The notes under the pieces: generated by a model
Databases searched by the model: none
What the model was told of the DNA's origin: nothing
What the model saw: only the letters and a program-made list of their open reading frames with translations
Part shown: in pieces, positions 38,672 through 51,902 of the stretch
How the letters are laid out: each line of letters begins with the position of its first letter
How positions within the stretch are numbered: position 1 is the first letter of the stretch
Made by a program: the position numbers and the translations under genes
Assembly: GCA_015345905.1 (NCBI GenBank)
Contig: JADDTR010000001.1
Coordinates: forward strand, 682,001-746,000
Source: Aotearoamyces nothofagi
Lineage: Eukaryota > Ascomycota > Leotiomycetes > Leotiales > Tympanidaceae
DNA: 64,000 bases
Direction of reading: 5' to 3'

Positions 38672-40643
38672 TTATGCGAGTTTACCCTCAGCTTTTGCTT
38701 CTGCATGAGATGTTGTTAACTTAAATAATTGGCAGGCCTGAGTAAGGAGCACGCACCTTTTACTTGTTCGAAAACTTTGAGCATCTTCCTTCTTGCTCCA
38801 AGAGCGTTAACACCGCGATCTTCTAGAGCTTTATCATCAAGCTCGACCAACTCAGTCCAATTCATGTCTTTGAGGTTGTCTGTGTATTTATGTAGCCTCA
38901 AACTTCTCAGCCAACTCGGAATGTCTTGTAAGAGGCTAGGATCAGTTGGATCTTCAGGTGGTTTGGAACTTCCTCGTCGACCACGAGGTGACCGACCTCT
39001 TACCATGTCCGAATGGTCAGACAAGTAGCCTTCGTGCCCTCCCATTCCGAACTGGCCCAAATTGATGCCTCCCATGCCGCTGTTGAGTAGAGGAGACGTC
39101 CCATCATAGGCTGTTAGGAACCCATTGTTTTGGGGCGAAGAGAAGCCCATTTGATTGAAACCACCACCGTGCATAGAGATACCTGGAGAACTTGGACGTG
39201 ACCTATTTCCGGAAAATGCCGAGCTTTGCTGAGCTTGTAGAGCAAGGACTTGATCTCTGTTTAGAATCTGTCCATGCTCATTGATCATAACGACGTTAGC
39301 GCCTGGTATGTTACTAGCAGACAAACCTGGTGAGAGGGGACCCTGGACTGAGCCATGTCCATCATTGGATCTTGCCCGGCGATATTTCCGTACGTCATCT
39401 AAAGCAAACCGGTTGTTTACGGTTGATAGAGCTGCTAATTTCATTGCTGTGGCGTTGGCAACCATGTCGGCTTGTGTAGCACTGCCTGCACTATTGAAAG
39501 ACGGGACCATTGGTGTGTTTACCATAGAAGCCCAATTCCCATTTCCAGCATTGTACGGTGAGAGTAAAGGTAGATCGGCATTTTGATTATCGGGGGTAAG
39601 GATAGTAGTATTTTGTAGGTTCGGAGCGCTTGTCTGTGGTACGTGAGGAGATCTAATGCTTGCAGAAGTTGGTGGCTGCATAAATTGTCCCATTGGGGGG
39701 AGACCGGATGAGGACTTGGGCCGGGTTGCGGATTGATCAGTACTACGGGAACCCCAAGGCGAGGGAGGTGGTTGCCCGTTGTTATCATTAGCACCGTCTC
39801 CAGGTGTGGAGATCATCGGCGCAGTGAGGGATGACCGGGAATCATAGGCAGCGCTATTCCGATTTGAAGACGGTGGGTTACCTGTCTGTTGAGTATACTT
39901 GGCTTTTTCTGTTGCAATTGCGGCTGCTGCATCTGGGAACATCGCGTTGATAGTCGAGGGATCGAGGCCGGAGTGTCTCTTCGTAGATGGGGATGCAGCC
40001 GGGCGCGATAGTGAGTTCCTTGAGCCTTCAACACTCAGCTTGTTCATCGCATCGCTCAAACGGTTCGACATAGGATCTGCATCGAATTAGCAATATAATC
40101 TGTATCCAAGACACAGCAAGACCTACCTTTATCAAAGTTCGCAGGTGATAAAACCCCAGACATTGGGTGGCTTTTACCCATCTGCTGTAGCACTTGAATG
40201 AAAAATCGGATTTGGACCTGTGTAGTCTGCTGAAGGAGAGCATACAACGCAGCAGTCCTCTCAGCCTCACTTAGTACCCTAAACCATTGTTCAATAGCAC
40301 TGAGCTCGTCCTTGAAGTCTTGATCTAGTGTTGCAGCTGCCATCTCTTCAAGCGTTGTCTCGTATTGATCAATATCAGCTATCCATTGTTGAGCAATCTT
40401 ATCCGATGCATCAGCCTCCGAATTACCCTGGCCCTGCCCTTGGTGGGGTTGACCATAGAAGTCAGATGAAGGCCGGATTCTGCTTGTAGCCGATGATGTC
40501 GAAAATGCTGCCATATCTGCGGAGGCGCGAAGATGGTGACCCGAGCCAACAGCCCGAGAAGGAGGGCGAAGAGACGAAGTACTATTGGATTCAGGTGTAC
40601 TATTCCTGTTTCCGATTATATGGCCTGTAGACATATTGAGCAT
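38672..40643 (-). CDS. vts1: Vts1-type RNA-binding SAM domain protein
   Basis: Homolog of yeast Vts1/Drosophila Smaug, which binds hairpins in mRNAs and recruits the deadenylase. A first region with [20 protein letters not shown] and [19 protein letters not shown] matches the conserved N-terminal domain of fungal Vts1. A long Ser/Pro/Asn-rich middle follows (40.06-39.0 kb). The SAM domain is at about 38.95-38.75 kb ([34 protein letters not shown]). An intron splits [11 protein letters not shown] before TAA at 38672-38674. A second intron at about 40.07-40.13 kb joins [12 protein letters not shown]. The ATG at 40643 (MLNMSTGH) is the first in the frame, but coding-like sequence continues upstream to about 40790 behind a possible acceptor, so an earlier exon is likely. 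Confidence 0.88.
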
Positions 40644-43228
40644 GTCTTGGTGAAAGCGGTTGAAGATCGATCTTGTTTTTGGAAGTTCTGAAGACCAAAG
40701 TCCCGGGGTTTCGAGTTTTGAAACACTGTCAATAGAGCTTAAGCTTGATTCGTCGTCAATGCACACGGGGTGAGGAAATTTGCTTTCACAGATCTACAGC
40801 CGGCAAGAAGCGCGCTGCTGTTTCGAAGAGAGCTTCAGGGACGATGAATCATGCGTTCCAGGCCTGCGCTCCAACTAGTCGAGGAGAGGACGATATGGAT
40901 GATGGTCTGGAACGGGAGGTGATAGCTCTTTCTATTTAACAAGTACACTGGAAAGATTTACTGCCGCGTGTCGAAGTATCGAGTGGATGTTACGGTCAAC
41001 TCCTGCAGTACCTGCTGACCTCAAAGGAGACTACTTTTGCGACAGCTTGTTCAAAGTCAGCTCCGAGTATTTTTGTGCAAACAAAACAACCAGCACTGTG
41101 AGAGCGACCTTGCAAGCTCCGTGGCCGCTCAGGGGTAGAGATTCACTCACGATAGAAGCAGCGAGGGAAAACTTGTCTCCAGCCTGACCCGCGGTGAAGT
41201 CTGACGATTAAGGTATTTGCCAAGCTTTGAATTAAGAGCCTTGCCTGAAGTATTTGCCAGTATTTTGAGTATTTAAATTGACGAGATAGTAGCCAGCACC
41301 TGCCAGTTAGTAGCTTGCCGATTAGAGTCTTAGTCTCAGGCCCATCTGCTCAGGCACCTCGCTCACGTGGCATCTATCTACCTATCCACAAAATCAACCT
41401 ATCGCATGTAGTTGAATGATTGTCTTGCAGCATCTGTATCACATCAGTGATAATATGTATACTCCAAAAAATTAACAGTTTCATCCGGGTTTGCTCTTCA
41501 ACGTTATACACATTTCTGACACGGATCCACCTGTTCACTGTCATTACAGTCAGTTGTGCTGCCTTTTCAGGCTTGCATTGTTTGCATTGTTTACTTGTCC
41601 AAGATATATCAATCCACAAGCTGTCACTCTTCTTGCCTTCCACCATGCATAAATCTTGGTTCTATCCTTCCCTTCGGTCTTGGCTTTACAGTATGTCAAA
41701 ATCTTTGGGCGAGGTTCTTTGATATATAGCAGGTTGCACTCGAACTTCTGAAACAGAGAAATTCTGATACAACTAAGATAATTCAGATTCATCCTTGAGT
41801 GTTATTCTCTAAGTCAGACACGAAATTAAAAGGCCTCGCCGAATGGGTGGGATGGTGATTTGGATACAACATTGAAATCATGAATAAGTCATGAGGCCTG
41901 ACTATTCCTACAACTGAACTGAAAACTATCAATTGACCGGAGATGTGGCCCAATCTTCATGCACCATTGCCTCATGAGTAAAGAGAAAAGGTGTTTGGTA
42001 ATGAAGGGGCCTGATGGTTGATCTTGGCACGAAAGATATATATCCTTCAGCAGATGAGCATGGAAGAGGGCTCGAAACGCTGTACACACAAATGCCTGTC
42101 TGGTCTCGTAGTACACATAAGAAAGAGCATGTCACCGTAGGCACCGACACCTCGTAATATAATCGTGTTGATTTATGCGAGCGAGAGAGCTATGAAGCTG
42201 GATCGCGCCAGCGTGGCCGTGAATGTTCCTCAATCGATCGACAATGGCCCCATAGAGTTGCCGTTACAACTTACTACGCCAAACCCGTAAGAGTAGAACA
42301 GAGAGATCATCGCGAGCATCTACGCAGTTTCCCGTTTTCCCTCCTTCAACTCCTTCTGTGAATTCGTCAGTGCCATTCCTGAAGTTCTCAATCACAAGGT
42401 AGACCAACCAAAGCCTTCATTGTCCCGTGCAGAGCATGTCTGTGGTTCCTTCGAAACTTAGGGTCGGATCCTTTGAGAGATGGGTATCTGGAGGTCTTTG
42501 GTTTTTTGATACTAATAGTTAAGAGACATTAGCAGGTACTCGGTACATAAGTTAATTTGATCTTGAATTCTAGGGCGTATTCAGTCGAGGAGTTATCGGG
42601 AGTGAAGAACAAGAAACTCATACCCGTTGCGATGAGCCTTCTTCGACTGATTATGCTGAGACGAGTTCTTGGATTCTGCAGGCAGTTTCTGTCAGTAAAC
42701 CTCGACATAGGCTTCAAAGGACGAATACATACTCGCCATTGCGACTGTTGTCAATGATCACTCGTCGTATTGGAGGGATTTTGGCAAAGGTCGTCTATCG
42801 CGAATGTCATATTTTTGATTGTTCAATTTGTGGGATCTAAACTAACCCTTAGCCGAATGATGCCTGAGGCATCAATTCCCAAGAGATTTTGTTGCACGTG
42901 ACATACAATGGTAAATGTTTCCTGCTCCCAAGTTGGTGGTATATTTAGTCCTGTTTTATTTTATAGCCTTTGACCCTTATGTTAGCATTAACCCACAACT
43001 AGCGATGAGAGTGCTTCCGAATACGTCTGGATTTCAATATAAAAACTTCACGTGGGAATGAATAGCGTGAGAGGAACACTCAATTAGATGTTTTCGTACG
43101 TATATATCCCATACGTCTTTAGACAAGAAATGATATGTAAAAGTATATCAGACATATAAAGCGCCCAAAACATCCGTTTTGCCATGCTTGCATCAACAGG
43201 ATATCTACACTTTGAGGTAGGAGGAAAT
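40644..43228. other. Intergenic, about 2.6 kb, upstream of Vts1 and 3' of Ant1
   Basis: The first 150 bases may belong to a Vts1 5' exon. The rest shows no convincing gene on either strand: open frames are short, start off ATG or lack motifs. A GCCTTGCCTGAAGTATTTGCCAGTATTTTGAGTATTT stretch near 41240 has an irregular TATTTG repeat. No RNA gene was recognised. Confidence 0.5.
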
Positions 43229-44475
43229 CTACTTAATAGTCACTGGCAACACCTGCTTGGCTTTTGATGCTGCGACTTCTGCAGCTTTTTGAAGCTGCTC
43301 CGATTTAATCTTTCTGAGGTAACGGAAAAGAGCTATGAAGAGAAGTTCCATGCTGCGTGTTGATGTTAGCAACTCGCTTTGCTACTATTATAGGGAAGGT
43401 GACACTCACCGCTCCTTTGTCATCATGAGTAGGCCTTGGACTATCAGACCCTTTGTTATTTGTGGAGCAATCCCTTTGAAGAGTCCAAGTAGACCCTCGT
43501 TGTGTACAATGAACTGCATGACTTCAATGAAACTTTTGAAAGGTTTCCCTTGTCGAGATGGTGGAGGTTTTGACTGAAGCCCAACTTTTGCAACGATAAG
43601 AGGCTGAGTTGCAATGGTTGCTAGTGACTTTGACATAGCCCCCAAAACTAGTATGTGTTAATAATCGAATGGGACTAATACTAATCTTGGGGTACTTACC
43701 AAATGCCTCCCAAGGTCGCAGACTGATCTTGCCGGGGAATATGATGTCCTTCAGTCGCTGATAGGCTCCGTATGTGATGGCAGGGTTGACAACGAGGACT
43801 AAGCTAGCTTTCAACCCTCTCCACAAACCAGTCCAGCCATCTTCACTGTTAATGACCTCGTAGCCGGTCTCTACTAAACCCTTCCTCTCCCCCTTTCCTT
43901 GTGTCTGCTGTCGAGTTGTCACGACTGCAACGGGGATAGTAAAGACTTGAGCTACGGCTCCAGCAGCAGCACCTAAAGATAATTCAACCAAGGTCCCAGG
44001 GGGCTTAGGTAAGGCCTGGGACGACATGTATAATGTTCTCACGATCGAATACCAGTAGAAATATGCAAAGTTGGTGGAAGCGACACCGATCAGTGCACCA
44101 TTAATACCAGCATATAGCCCTGAGATGCCATCGTCGGCTATGATTTTGTTTATAGCATCCCAGGTTGAATCGTAATGGATCGTATCAACACCCGTAGGAA
44201 GTGGATCGGTGGGTTTTCGTTTAACCTGGACTTGAAGACGAGTCTTGACACTGGGAATATTATAGAGGTCAGTAAACGTACCCTGTTTCCCAAGCCAAGA
44301 AACCATAGAAGCAGAGCGAAGGAAGGCGCTAGGGAAGAGCTGTGATACTTGTCACCGCTCTGGAAACTCACATGTCAAGAGGATATACCATGGCATTGGC
44401 AATAACTGCTCCAGTGGCACCAGCTACGGCGAGGCCCCACGGAGGTATAGGGATTTCCTTAGATTGTCCAGCCAT
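43229..44475 (-). CDS. ant1: Peroxisomal adenine nucleotide carrier (Ant1/PMP47 type)
   Basis: Mitochondrial-carrier-family protein that swaps AMP for ATP across the peroxisome membrane, feeding acyl-CoA synthesis. ATG at 44475 gives IPPWGLAVAGATGAVIANAM, then YPLD before the first intron and VKTRLQVQVK after it. This YPLDxVKTRLQ is the first carrier signature. The second is IPVAVVTTRQQTQGKG, and the third TQPLIVAKVGLQSKPP. Six membrane helices are expected. The third intron lies inside the ER/VELLF junction at about 43.35-43.41 kb; the protein ends KAKQVLPVTIK before TAG at 43229-43231. About 345-350 residues in four or five exons. Ant1 rather than a mitochondrial carrier is inferred from the N-terminus and the long first loop. 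Confidence 0.88.
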
Positions 44476-45101
44476 GATGCTGTTGTAAAAACGAAGTTTT
44501 GGTTAATATCCTGCTCCTAATATCTATAATTGTTTGCCCTGCTGTTGTCCCTCGGCAGCCGAGGTTACTCGCGGGGTTGCAGGCGCGAGGCGCAGGAGGG
44601 AAATTTATAGGATGCGCTGCATATGGATGTCATCAAAAAAGAGTTGCAGAAGATACTAAAGGTATCATGTGTCGGAATAGAGGAGATAAACCGTCTAGAT
44701 TGTTACTACGGCTGAAATACTGAAGTTCCTAGTTGATCGCCTGAAGCCGAGCACCGCAATTCATGACGCTTTCAAGTGGAACCTCGGCGCGACTTTTAAG
44801 GTTATCCTTGTCCTCTGGTCCGTGGGCGACGTAGCAGCTATCCGGCAACTCGTAACTCCCGCGGTTGGATCATCAGACCCTCCTGACCTTGGCCAAAGCA
44901 CACAAGGCTACAATTATTACACATCTAGGTGTGAATCAAGGCTCCCACTTCCTCTCCCTCTCGCTTTTCCCTCTCGGTCAGCCGCCTTTCTCTACACGTG
45001 ATTTCCGTCGAGCAATCCAAATATCAATCACCCAATGCCCAATTTGGGCAGCCCAAAGCATGACTTGTGATAAGTGACTACGTGCTCGTTCATTCTGAAT
45101 C
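44476..45101. promoter_or_regulatory. Divergent promoter of ant1 and palB
   Basis: The two genes are transcribed away from each other across 625 bases. C/T-rich runs precede the palB ATG (CACTTCCTCTCCCTCTCGC at 44948). No operator is claimed. Confidence 0.55.
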
Positions 45102-47899
45102 ATGGAGGCTCAGGCAATGGTAAGTCTGACATTCCACTGATCTATGGGCTATGGCTTAGAACATGTAGCAAGCTGAAGCACTCATCTCGCGGTCAGCGAC
45201 TAAAGAAGACGCCTTAAGCAATGCAATTATAGCTACTGAGCTATACATGAAAGCCATTAGGCTGGCAAGTAATGATGCTGAGAGGGCAAAACTGAAAGAA
45301 AAATGTACGGCAGTATTGCATACAGCCGAGAAAATCAAGCAAATGGATCGCTGGATTACACCAGCAATAGGTGGAGAAAGAGTCGTACCGCCTGGAAAGC
45401 AATTAAAACCGCCACAGTCATCTAGAACTCTTTCCACACGTGAGGAAGTCATATTGCTTGAAGGCTCAAGACTGCATGGCTCAGTCTTCCCACCTTGGAC
45501 GTCGGATCCCACGATAGAAGTATTTGAGGAGGCTAGTCCTGGAAACTTGTTCACGTATATTCCTTCACCCTATTCATATTGGGGATCTTCGTAACGTAAT
45601 TCTAGGGACTCATTAGAGATGGAGATATCGGATTCGCAGAGAAAGGCCTTTGCCGGCTGGAAAAGACCTCGCTGCGCGTTTAATAAGTGGTCGGGAGCAA
45701 AGGATGCACGTGGAGCTGCTGATGAGCCTACGATGATTGCTGTTAACGCCATCGACCTGGTGCAAGATGTCACAGCGGACTGCTCAGTTGTAGCCAGTCT
45801 CTGTGCAGCCGTCGCAAGGCCTGGAAACACTTGTGAGAAGGTACGAGATCTTAAGAGGAACGGCACAATGTTACCTTGCTAACATCTAGTAAGCTGCTTC
45901 GCTCGATATTTTATCCATATGATACGGATAGCTGCATGCCGGCAATTTCAAAAAATGGAAAGTATATTTTTCGCTTTCATTTTAATGGATGCTTCCGTAA
46001 AGTAGTCATTGACGATCGTCTTCCGGCATCATCGACAACCAGGACTTTGCATGTGATTGACCGTCAAAACCCAGGGCTTCTATGGCCTGCTCTTCTTGAA
46101 AAGGCATACCTCAAAGTTAGAGGCGGCTATGACTTTCCCGGAAGCAATTCAGGTACTGATCTGTGGGTTTTGACGGGCTGGGTTCCGGAGCAGGTATTTC
46201 TGCAGAGGTATGTATATTTACCTGTCACATCACATTTTCTTGCTAATGATTTGAGGGAAGCGACGAGCTAAAACCACGAGAGCTATGGGGTCGGGTGCAT
46301 AATTCATTTGGTTATGGAGATGTCATGATAACATTGGGAACTGGCCGTCTGACCCAACGAGAGGAGGAGGGACTTGGCCTTGCAGGCGAGCATGATTATG
46401 CTGTTTTAGATATGAAGGAGGTAGGATCCACGCAGTTCCTCTTGGTAAAGAATCCTTGGTGTGATGGAACTGTCTGGAAGGGAGCTGGTCCAACTGTTCG
46501 TTCAGACGAGAATACAGTTACTACGGGGCTACGTGATGTCTTAGATTCGTTCCCAGATATACCCGATGTGTTCATTGGGAGTTTTTGGATATCTTTCGAG
46601 GAGGTTATTCGCAACTTTGAATCCCTGTATTTGAACTGGAATCCGGGACTTTTTCGATATCGTCAAGATCACCATTTCTCCTGGACTATTCCACGTCTGA
46701 CATCTCCGGGGTGCTTCACACATAACCCACAGTACTCAGTGAAATCTTTGACGGGCGGTACAGTATGGATACTCCTCAGCCGTCATTTTTCAACAGAAGA
46801 ACACAATATCCTAGTTCGCTCGGTGCGCAAGAGAAGATCTGTATCAGGTCTTCTCGGCTTTATAGGCCTCTATGTCTTTGATACCGATGGGCGAAGGATT
46901 CATCTGAGCGATAATGCCATATTTCGTGGACCTTTCGTGGACTCACCACAAACGCTAGCGCGGCTAGATATGCCAGCAGAGAAGTGTTACACACTTGTTG
47001 TGGCTCAGCAAGTTCTAGAGCTTCCCAAATACTCCTTCACACTTTCAACCTATTCTAGAGATCTAGTTACTGTGGATCCTGCAATCAACCCTTACCCTCA
47101 TTGCACAACTCTCAATGGAGCATGGACATCTCGATCAGCAGGTGGGAATGCTAGCGCCAAATCATATGCATCAAACCCTCAATTCAGCCTTTCAGTTACG
47201 TCCCCAACAGAAATAAACCTCCTACTAGAGACGAGCCGTTTGGAACTCGCTGTGCATGTAAAAGTGGTATGGATGAGTGGGAATCGAGTAACCGCGGTTA
47301 CTGCAAAAGATATTCTTGGGGAGTCTGGTGATTACAGACGAGGCTGTGCGTTAGCAAATATCTCAAATGTGCCACCTGGCATATACACAATCGTCTGCTC
47401 TACCTTTGAACCTGGCGAGACTGGAAAGTTTACATTACGCGTGGAATCGACGGAGACCTGCGAAGTAAAGCGAATTGCAAATGAAGATGCGGGCCGCCTT
47501 AGCCATCGATTACCTATGCTTATACTTCGAGGAGGCATCGACAGGATGCTGGCGCCAGTCTCAGTTTCTTGCGTAACCCGCCTCAGGATTGTAGCTCGCC
47601 ATGCAGCAATCATTGATCCCCATACTCGATCAACAATACAGTCGCCATTGATGGTGACGTTGGAAAGAGGCCAAGGCCCACACAAAGCCACAATTGCCAC
47701 GTCCGGCACTGGAGATTTTAGTGACGCGCCTGGAGGTGTTAGAATAGATGCGGATATCATCCCAGATATGGCTTCTAGAGGAGGAGTGTGGTTGGTCGTA
47801 GAGAGATTCGGAGGCAGCAAAGCAGTTGACGAAATTGAAGTTGAGATTTTGAGCGAAGCTCCAGTCCAAGTCGGTGCTTGGGGCACTGGAGATGGATAG
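45102..47899 (+). CDS. palB: Calpain-like protease PalB/Rim13
   Basis: Cysteine protease of the alkaline-pH pathway; it is thought to cleave the PacC/Rim101 transcription factor at endosomal membranes. Starts MEAQAM with an intron after six codons (45120), then an MIT-like helix (ATELYMKAIRLASND, LHTAEKIKQMDRW) that in homologs binds ESCRT-III. The protease core shows DLVQDVTADCSVVASL with the catalytic Cys, LAGEHDYAVLDMKEV with the His, and LVKNPWCDG with the Asn. All three residues are present. Two C-terminal calpain-type beta domains follow (LLSRHFSTEEHN, TGKFTLRVEST). Introns near 45.55, 45.84-45.89 and 46.21-46.26 kb keep the frame; the last two use AAG acceptors. TAG at 47897-47899. About 870 residues, as usual. 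Confidence 0.93.
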
Positions 47900-48402
47900 C
47901 GTACTAATACTAACAATGGTCATACTATCTTGTGGCAATCTAATAGAGATGCTGCGTTAGTATGAACTATGCAAAACAACTTGCTGGAAGAAAAAGAGAA
48001 ACTGCAAGGCAATCGGACTTGTCATGGTGACGATATTGCGCCTCAAAATATTGAAGATCTACGAAGTTACAACCAAAATGGCGAATTATAAGATCGGCTG
48101 GATAGGTAGTAAAAGATATAAAATTTTGTATAGCGCAGCCGACTTAGCGGAAGCTTAAATTATAGACACGAAAGCAAACCCTTCCCAAGTTACAGTGCCA
48201 CAGAGTGATATTCCGCTTCTCTGATATATAAACAAGGACAAGCGAACTTGATCACAACGAGCTGGAGCGTGCAATGATGCAGCTCAGCTGTGGTATACCC
48301 AGGCCTAACGCCTAAGATCATCAGCTCATATTCACCAGACCGCACCCGAACAACGCAACCTTGCACAACGCCGCCGTCAATGACTCGGATATATGAGCTT
48401 CG
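47900..48402. other. Tail-to-tail spacer between palB and the C2H2 gene
   Basis: About 500 bases with both 3' UTRs. Nothing else recognised. Confidence 0.55.
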
Positions 48403-49968
48403 TTAGTTATTTCCACCTCGCCGCCGCCGCCCTCGACTTGGTCCTTCAGGTCTTTGTGCAAGAACCTCCCTTAACTGTGGGTCGTCTTTGTCCTTGTCAA
48501 CATGATGGACTCGTACATGCCTAGACAATACTTTAGCAAATGCGAATATATGATAAACTTACTTCGACTCAAGTTGAATGAGATTGAACGTGACTCACCT
48601 CTGGAGATTATCCGGCCTTGGGTACTTGTGCTCGCGATCCACGCAATATGGACATACATAGCCTGGAGATTCATGTACCAAGCCATGCCTGATCATCTCA
48701 TTTTTCCTCTTGAAACCCTTTCCTCCTTCACTTCTTGGACAACCATTTACTGGACAATAGTGTGGTCGATTTGAGGAGTGTACATTTGCGTGTGAATTCA
48801 ACAGATACTGTGTTTGAAAGGGCTGTGCCGTACAGCCCGGGTAACTGCACCGAAATCCTCCGATTTGTGGATTTGTGATGCCGTCAATACTCATACGATC
48901 AATGCCAGTAGGGATACCTCCTGGCGTTGAGCCAGACTGATCAGTGCTCGGAGTTTCCGTCGCGCTACTGCTGTAATCTGCAGGAGTAAGCGCATAAGGA
49001 GGCCCATCGGCAGCTTGAGACGGCCTTCGCAGGTGGTTATTGTTGTAGTAGTATGGACCTGCCGATACAGCATTTCGACCAGGGGATGGCAGCTCCCGGC
49101 GGAAGCTTCCGTTTGGAGAGATCGGGGGTGATGTATGACCACCTTCTCTTACTTGGAAGAGTGGAGGCTGCGGAGGCGACTGGGAGAAAGATGGTCGATG
49201 TACGCCGTTAATTGCCTTGTCGGCTGTAGATGAAATGGGGTCTGGCTTTTGTTTAAAATCGTCAATGTTGCCCAACTGAGCCGAAATAGACGGCAAGGTG
49301 AGGCCTGTGACCTTTTCAGACTTTGGTGAGGATTGTTGAATAGGTGCCAGTTCGTGAGTGGTATTCACGTTTGCGACACTTGGTGATAAATGGCGCAAGC
49401 CGTCATTTATGGGTTCTGCCTTTACGAGCGGATGCATTTCGACAGATATAATGTTCTCATTTCCATTGGATTGATGCGTGATCTTAACATCTTCGAGAGC
49501 TGTGGAAGGCGCGCTCATCGGATCAACAGCAGTATGCGCAGCGTGAGCTTTCAGTGCTCCAGCGGCGAGAGCCTCAAGATCGATTGTACGTTCGAGACTC
49601 CCCGCAGATATCGCAACGCCCATCTGTGATTCTTCTGCCATCTCCTCGTCATCCGATCCTGATGCTAGTATCTCCGTAGCAGCTGTGCGTGCGACCTCCG
49701 GTGCCTTTCCACCACCAAGAAGATTTATCAACACAGCATCGCCTTGCGACGGCACCGATTTCAAGATCCTTGGCTTGTGCGTATTCAACCTCGGAGAGCC
49801 GGGCGCACTGCTATCCTCTGACTCGGGATCCTCTGGGTCGGGACTCGGTGTTGGCCGCAACTTGGGCTTGATACTTCTGAGAGGCGGGCTATCTCGAGGA
49901 CCGACGTCCTCTGGATCATACACGTCGTACTCGGATGCGTGCGGCACCTCAGCGATAGTCATAGTCAT
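48403..49968 (-). CDS. C2H2 zinc-finger protein, likely transcription factor
   Basis: Starts MTMTIAEVPHASEYDVYDPE; the open frame runs back to 50082 but without an ATG, so 49968 (or 49962) is chosen. The first 350 residues are low-complexity and acidic/Pro/Ser-rich. The C-terminal finger block reads CSYPGCTAQPFQTQYLLNSH then CPVNGCPR...GFKRKNEMIRHG and CPYCVDREHKYPRPDNLQ. A short intron at 48.54-48.60 kb joins RPDNLQR to HVRVHHVDKDK, supplying the final His pair. The tail is GRRRRGGNN, then TAA at 48403-48405. Three fingers, about 495 residues; this finger block recurs across filamentous ascomycetes. DNA target unknown. The 5' UTR ends in the GACGAGACA repeat. Confidence 0.85.
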
Positions 49969-50079
49969 TGGTCTGCCATCGAAGCGCAGACAGTGACAAA
50001 AGTCGCGTTTTCGAGTTAGGCCGAAGCGCACACAGCTATCGGTGTAGCTCGTCAATTGCGGGGATTTATTTGCCTCCAC

Positions 50080-50147
50080 CAAGACAAGACGAGACGAGAC
50101 GAGACAGACGAGACAGACGAGACAGACGAGACAGACGAGACGAGCGA
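50080..50147 (+). repeat. (GACGAGACA)n-type minisatellite
   Basis: Seven or eight imperfect units of GACGAGACA / GACGAGA in the 5' leader region of the C2H2 gene. On the coding strand this is a TCTCGTC pyrimidine-rich run, as found upstream of many fungal starts. Confidence 0.8.
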
Positions 50148-51598
50148 TAATTTCAGAACCAACTAACGGGAATTCCTCATGAGTCCGCTATACACGGCAG
50201 AAAGCGAGCAGGAAGTGGCGTGGGAAGAAGCCGACAACAAAATGGAACGGGTGCGTATTGTCGGAATACGGAGAGCGTGAAGCGCGGAAACGGAGAGGGT
50301 ACATGCAAGCAGTCGGTGGGGAGGTTGAGGGTCAAGTTGAGGTCGAGGTCGAGGTCGAGGACACGGCCGAGGGCAAGGCCGAGTGAGGGGAGGAGCACCC
50401 GCAATGCGCTGAACTACGCTGGGCTGCGCTGAACTGGTAACGGCTATACCTGCTTGGGGATGGTGAATGGGAGGGATATATGGGGATGGGACTAAGAGGC
50501 GCAAAGAGCCAGAGAGGTAGGCAAGGCACCTAAGGTACTTACTTGGGTGTAGTACCCAAGGGACCTCAGGTCAGGAAAAGAAAGGTTGATAGAGCATACG
50601 ATGCAGACCTACCTGACTGTTGCTGCTTCGTGCTTGCTCTAGTTCGTGCAAACCACCCTGTTTCCTATTACTGCTGCTGCCATAGTAGGGATTTCTAGAC
50701 TACATTGCAGGCCTGACTACGCACGGGATACCTGGATACCTGGATGTATACATGTATCTATGGAGCGGCGAGTAAGTACTCTCCTGGGAGACGAAAATGA
50801 CGGCAGCGGGCCAGATAAGAGAGGTGGCAAGTCGGGGGAGAGTCAGTGGCAGTCGTGGAGGTAGCAGGCCCAACTAAGCTACCTCCCGTACGAAGCGTGT
50901 CTATTTAAGTAGATGGATAGACATATAGATGCTCTGGGATCTTGCTTGGGTGGATGTGTCTGGTATCTGGGGCTCTGCCGGTGAAGGACAAAGGGTGATA
51001 AGTGAAGTGTGTATTAATCGGTAATACGGTAGTTCATATGACAGCGGCATAGATGTAGCTATTCACTATATCGAGGAACGACGAGTGAGGGAGGTCCCCG
51101 AGATGCAGTAGGTAGGTAGGTAGGTAGTTGGGCAGTTAGGCAGTCAGGAAGTCAGGAAGGTTACCTACCTGCCTTATACCTTGGGTATAGGAGTAGGGGA
51201 TGCACTGGATGTACTGTATGTACTGTAGCCGGCCTTTTCTCGTCTCCTGAAGAGGGCAGGCAGGCTAACAATAACAGAACAGGACAGGGCAGAACAGGAC
51301 AGGACAGGACAGCGCATTGCAGACAGACGTTGCAGGCGCGTGCATGCTGCCGAGCACAGCGGCACCAGATTCCGCGACTCCGCGACTCAGCCTCCCAAAA
51401 GAGTGGGGCCCTTTGCAGTCGACCGTTTTGCTCCGTCTCTTACTACCTGACTTACTGTATTACTGCCTCTTCCTTCCAGAGCCTGGCGGAGCACAACTGA
51501 GACTCGCCGTTTTGAGTTTGGAGCTGGAGGCTGGAAGATGGAAGGTGGAAGACGGAAGACATCAATCAATTATATGATATCAGGATGAATGGATTGCT

Positions 51599-51665
51599 GG
51601 GGGATGTATAGGTGGGTGTATAGATGGATGTACAGATAGATGGATGGATAGGTGGATGGATAGAG
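51599..51665 (+). repeat. Degenerate GATG/GATA microsatellite
   Basis: Repeated GGATGTATAGGTGG, AGATAGATGGATGGATAGG and GGATGGATAG words. Confidence 0.7.
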
Positions 51666-51734
51666 TGCGAGGGAGCCCTGGAACATGGAGGCCTGACTAC
51701 CTGAGGTACGTAAGGTACACTATCTACCGGCCTA

Positions 51735-51806
51735 TCTACCTACCACCTACCTTACCTACCTTACCTACCTTACCTACCTTACCTACCTTACCTACCTTAC
51801 CTACTT
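51735..51806 (+). repeat. (TTACCTACC)n tandem repeat
   Basis: About seven tandem TTACCTACC units, nearly perfect, framed by ACCTACC on the left and CTACTTAGG on the right. Confidence 0.9.
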
Positions 51807-51821
51807 AGGGTACATACTGTT

Positions 51822-51902
51822 CACACTGTACACACTGTACATACTGCAATACATACTTTACCTACTGTACCTACTGTACCTACTGTACCTACTGTACCTA
51901 AG
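51822..51902 (+). repeat. ACTGTACAC / ACTGTACCT tandem repeat
   Basis: A nine-base repeat that shifts from ACTGTACAC to TACTGTACC; the last four units (51864-51901) are almost identical. It contains GTAC palindromes in each unit. Confidence 0.85.

Noticed and set aside
45156-45554. 132-codon frame antisense to palB
   Set aside because: It is a shadow of the MIT/calpain coding sequence on the other strand.
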